Shown in pieces: positions 62,917 through 64,000 of a stretch of 64,000 nt of DNA. The stretch covers positions 1-64,000 of the forward strand of contig NZ_BNJJ01000003.1 in assembly GCF_016587435.1 (NCBI RefSeq), in the 5' to 3' direction. The position numbers and the translations under genes are program-made. Below the pieces are notes generated by a model. The model ran no database searches. It was not told the origin of the DNA and was given only the letters and a program-made list of their open reading frames with translations. Origin of the DNA: Dictyobacter formicarum. Lineage in GTDB: Bacteria > Chloroflexota > Ktedonobacteria > Ktedonobacterales > Ktedonobacteraceae. Numbering within the stretch: the stretch's first letter is position 1; every line of letters begins with the position of its first letter.

Positions 62917-63714
62917 ATGGCTAAACTGCAAGATATGTTTACGCAGGCACATCGGGCGCAAAGCGGTGGCGGCATGGGCTTCGTGGGCAAAAATCGGGCT
63001 GAGAGAAAGGCTCGCGCTGCGGCTCTCGTTGTTGAGCAAGACAAAATTGCCGCTGGCAGTGCCGAAGCTGCGTTGAAAGCTGGCGCTGATGGCATCCTGT
63101 TCAAATGGGATGGAAAAGATACAGACCAGTTCGATACGCTAAAGAAGGAAATCGAGGCTGCAAAGGCCCAGAAAGAAAGCACGGTCACAGGTCTGCATAT
63201 TACAGAGGGACTGGACGGCCTGACTGCCGCGAGCCTGAGAGAGTTGAAGGATGTGGGCGTCCAATATATTATCCTGCCTTTTAATGCGCCCGCCCGTTTA
63301 CTGGCCCTGGAAACAAAGGACCTGGAAAAGGTGATCGTGGTTCCGATGCGGGAAGACGAGAACTATCCGCTCTATATTCGCAACCTGACCGCCTTTGAAC
63401 ACATTGCTGCTGTACTCCTGGATTTTGGCTTGACAGAGAAGGTGGGCCAACTGACCATCGAAGAGATTCTTGGTTATCGGGCGGTTCGCGAAGCTGTGCG
63501 CTTCCCTGCTTTCATCTATGTCAATAGCACACTAAGCGAGGAAGATGCCTACACGATCAATACCCTGGGCATTCAAGCGGTGATTCTAGCCGCCAAAGAT
63601 AATGGCGATGCCACGCGGCAGCAGATTAAGTCCTTGAGCGAACTGCTAGAAAAAGTCCATCAGGATGAGAGTGATAAAGATACCCCCTCGTTGCCATCGA
63701 CGAGTCGCAAATAA
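62917..63714 (+). CDS. Unknown cytoplasmic protein, possibly TIM-barrel-like
   Basis: A 265-residue protein I do not place in a family. After a basic N terminus (about 1-40) comes a regular alternation of hydrophobic strands and helices: ALKAGADGILFKWDG, VGVQYIILPF, LEKVIVVPM, AAVLLDFG, FPAFIYVNS and LGIQAVILAA. The repeated alternation of strand and charged helix is what a (beta-alpha)-barrel or Rossmann-like fold looks like. No signal or membrane segment. The last 20 residues are Asp/Ser/Lys-rich. AAGGAG lies about 12 nt before the ATG. A strong terminator follows. Confidence 0.6.
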   Translation: MAKLQDMFTQAHRAQSGGGMGFVGKNRAERKARAAALVVEQDKIAAGSAEAALKAGADGILFKWDGKDTDQFDTLKKEIEAAKAQKESTVTGLHITEGLDGLTAASLRELKDVGVQYIILPFNAPARLLALETKDLEKVIVVPMREDENYPLYIRNLTAFEHIAAVLLDFGLTEKVGQLTIEEILGYRAVREAVRFPAFIYVNSTLSEEDAYTINTLGIQAVILAAKDNGDATRQQIKSLSELLEKVHQDESDKDTPSLPSTSRK

Positions 63715-63735
63715 AGCAGCATAGCATCTTTTTGT

Positions 63736-63768
63736 GGGCAGGCGCTGACGCGCCTGCCCGCGTTTTTA
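63736..63768. terminator. Strong terminator between convergent genes
   Basis: Perfect 10-bp GC-rich stem GGGCAGGCGC/GCGCCTGCCC (63736-63745 with 63750-63759), 4-nt loop, followed after GCG by TTTTT. The other side has AAAAA on the minus-strand reading side as TTTTT (63728-63733). Confidence 0.88.
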
Positions 63769-63791
63769 TGTTGAGGTAGAGCACATATGGG

Positions 63792-64000
63792 TTATGAACT
63801 CTCGTTGCCAGCAATGTTGGGTACAGGGATGCGGGGTAGTGTTTGCCAGAAGAGTTGACGGCGAGGGATACGGCGCAGCAGGCCACGCGTCTGCTGCCAG
63901 ACATGTTCAGGATTGGCGTTGTTACGCCAGAAATAGTAGCATGCGATATCGTCTGGTTCGGATCTGAGCAAACCTGAGAAAGCCGCCTCCAGCATTTCCT
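63792..64000 (-). CDS. 3' end of an unknown gene leaving the window
   Basis: The minus strand is open from the window edge to a stop at 63792, giving the last 69 residues of a protein. It includes LRSEPDDIACYYFWRNN and an Arg/Trp-rich stretch (RRIPRRQLFWQTLPRIP). Convergent with the preceding gene and placed right after a terminator, it looks real. The ATG at 63995 is probably internal. Family not recognised from this piece. Confidence 0.5.
   Translation of the reverse strand, partial: EMLEAAFSGLLRSEPDDIACYYFWRNNANPEHVWQQTRGLLRRIPRRQLFWQTLPRIPVPNIAGNESS

Overview
The window looks like a chromosomal segment of a Chloroflexota bacterium, most plausibly of the class Ktedonobacteria. This is inference: it rests on mid-range G+C by eye, the mix of actinobacteria-like genes (two FHA proteins beside a RodA/FtsW protein, and OpcA beside Zwf) with Firmicutes-like order (clpC-radA-yacL-ispD-ispF), a membrane ETF:quinone oxidoreductase, cytochrome bd, and abundant hairpin repeats with an IS element. 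No rRNA, tRNA or CRISPR array was seen.

Layout. 0.5-8.5 kb: an aldehyde dehydrogenase, a small DUF5808-like membrane protein, MenA (menaquinone), CydAB (quinol oxidase), a PH-domain membrane protein and an aldo/keto reductase. 9-13 kb: etfB-etfA plus a 714-residue heme/Fe-S membrane protein, which together should pass acyl-CoA dehydrogenase electrons to menaquinone; an acyl-CoA dehydrogenase lies at 15.2 kb. 13.4-17 kb: a CNNM/CorC-type CBS protein and a DinB-fold protein. 17.4-27.2 kb: the nusA-rnpM-infB-rbfA-nrnA-truB-ribF translation/RNA cluster, interrupted between truB and ribF by a complete IS4-type element. 27.2-30 kb: fhaA-like, fhaB-like and rodA/ftsW (cell-wall growth). 30-35 kb: a GT-C type glycosyltransferase, two overlapping unknown genes and a LapA-like protein. 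35-46.4 kb: mutS, then a full pentose-phosphate set tkt-tal-zwf-opcA-pgl-rpe. 46.4-51 kb: P1-family peptidase, unknown membrane protein, NudL-type Nudix hydrolase and rpsA. 51.4-58.4 kb: clpC, radA, PIN-TRAM protein, ispD, ispF. 58.5-64 kb: pterin dehydratase, TatA-like protein, unknown secreted protein, purine nucleoside phosphorylase, tyrosine recombinase, unknown protein, and the 3' end of a gene leaving the window.

The most unusual material is between the genes. A modular family of hairpin repeats (14.9, 30.1 and 8.7 kb, with relatives at 0.4 and 24.4/26.1 kb) shows compensatory changes in two short stems. The IS4-type element sits exactly in the loop of a hairpin of a related repeat, flanked by a 13-bp duplication. 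Long structured leaders precede infB, rpsA and clpC, the rpsA one carrying a 50-codon ORF just after a strong promoter. Two short gene remnants (a GNAT acetyltransferase and a P-loop kinase) lie in gaps. Starts were moved from the longest ORF where a Shine-Dalgarno sequence, a promoter or family alignment decided the issue (cydA, rnpM, rbfA, ribF, lapA-like, mutS, pgl, P1 peptidase, Nudix, yacL-like, PNP, recombinase).
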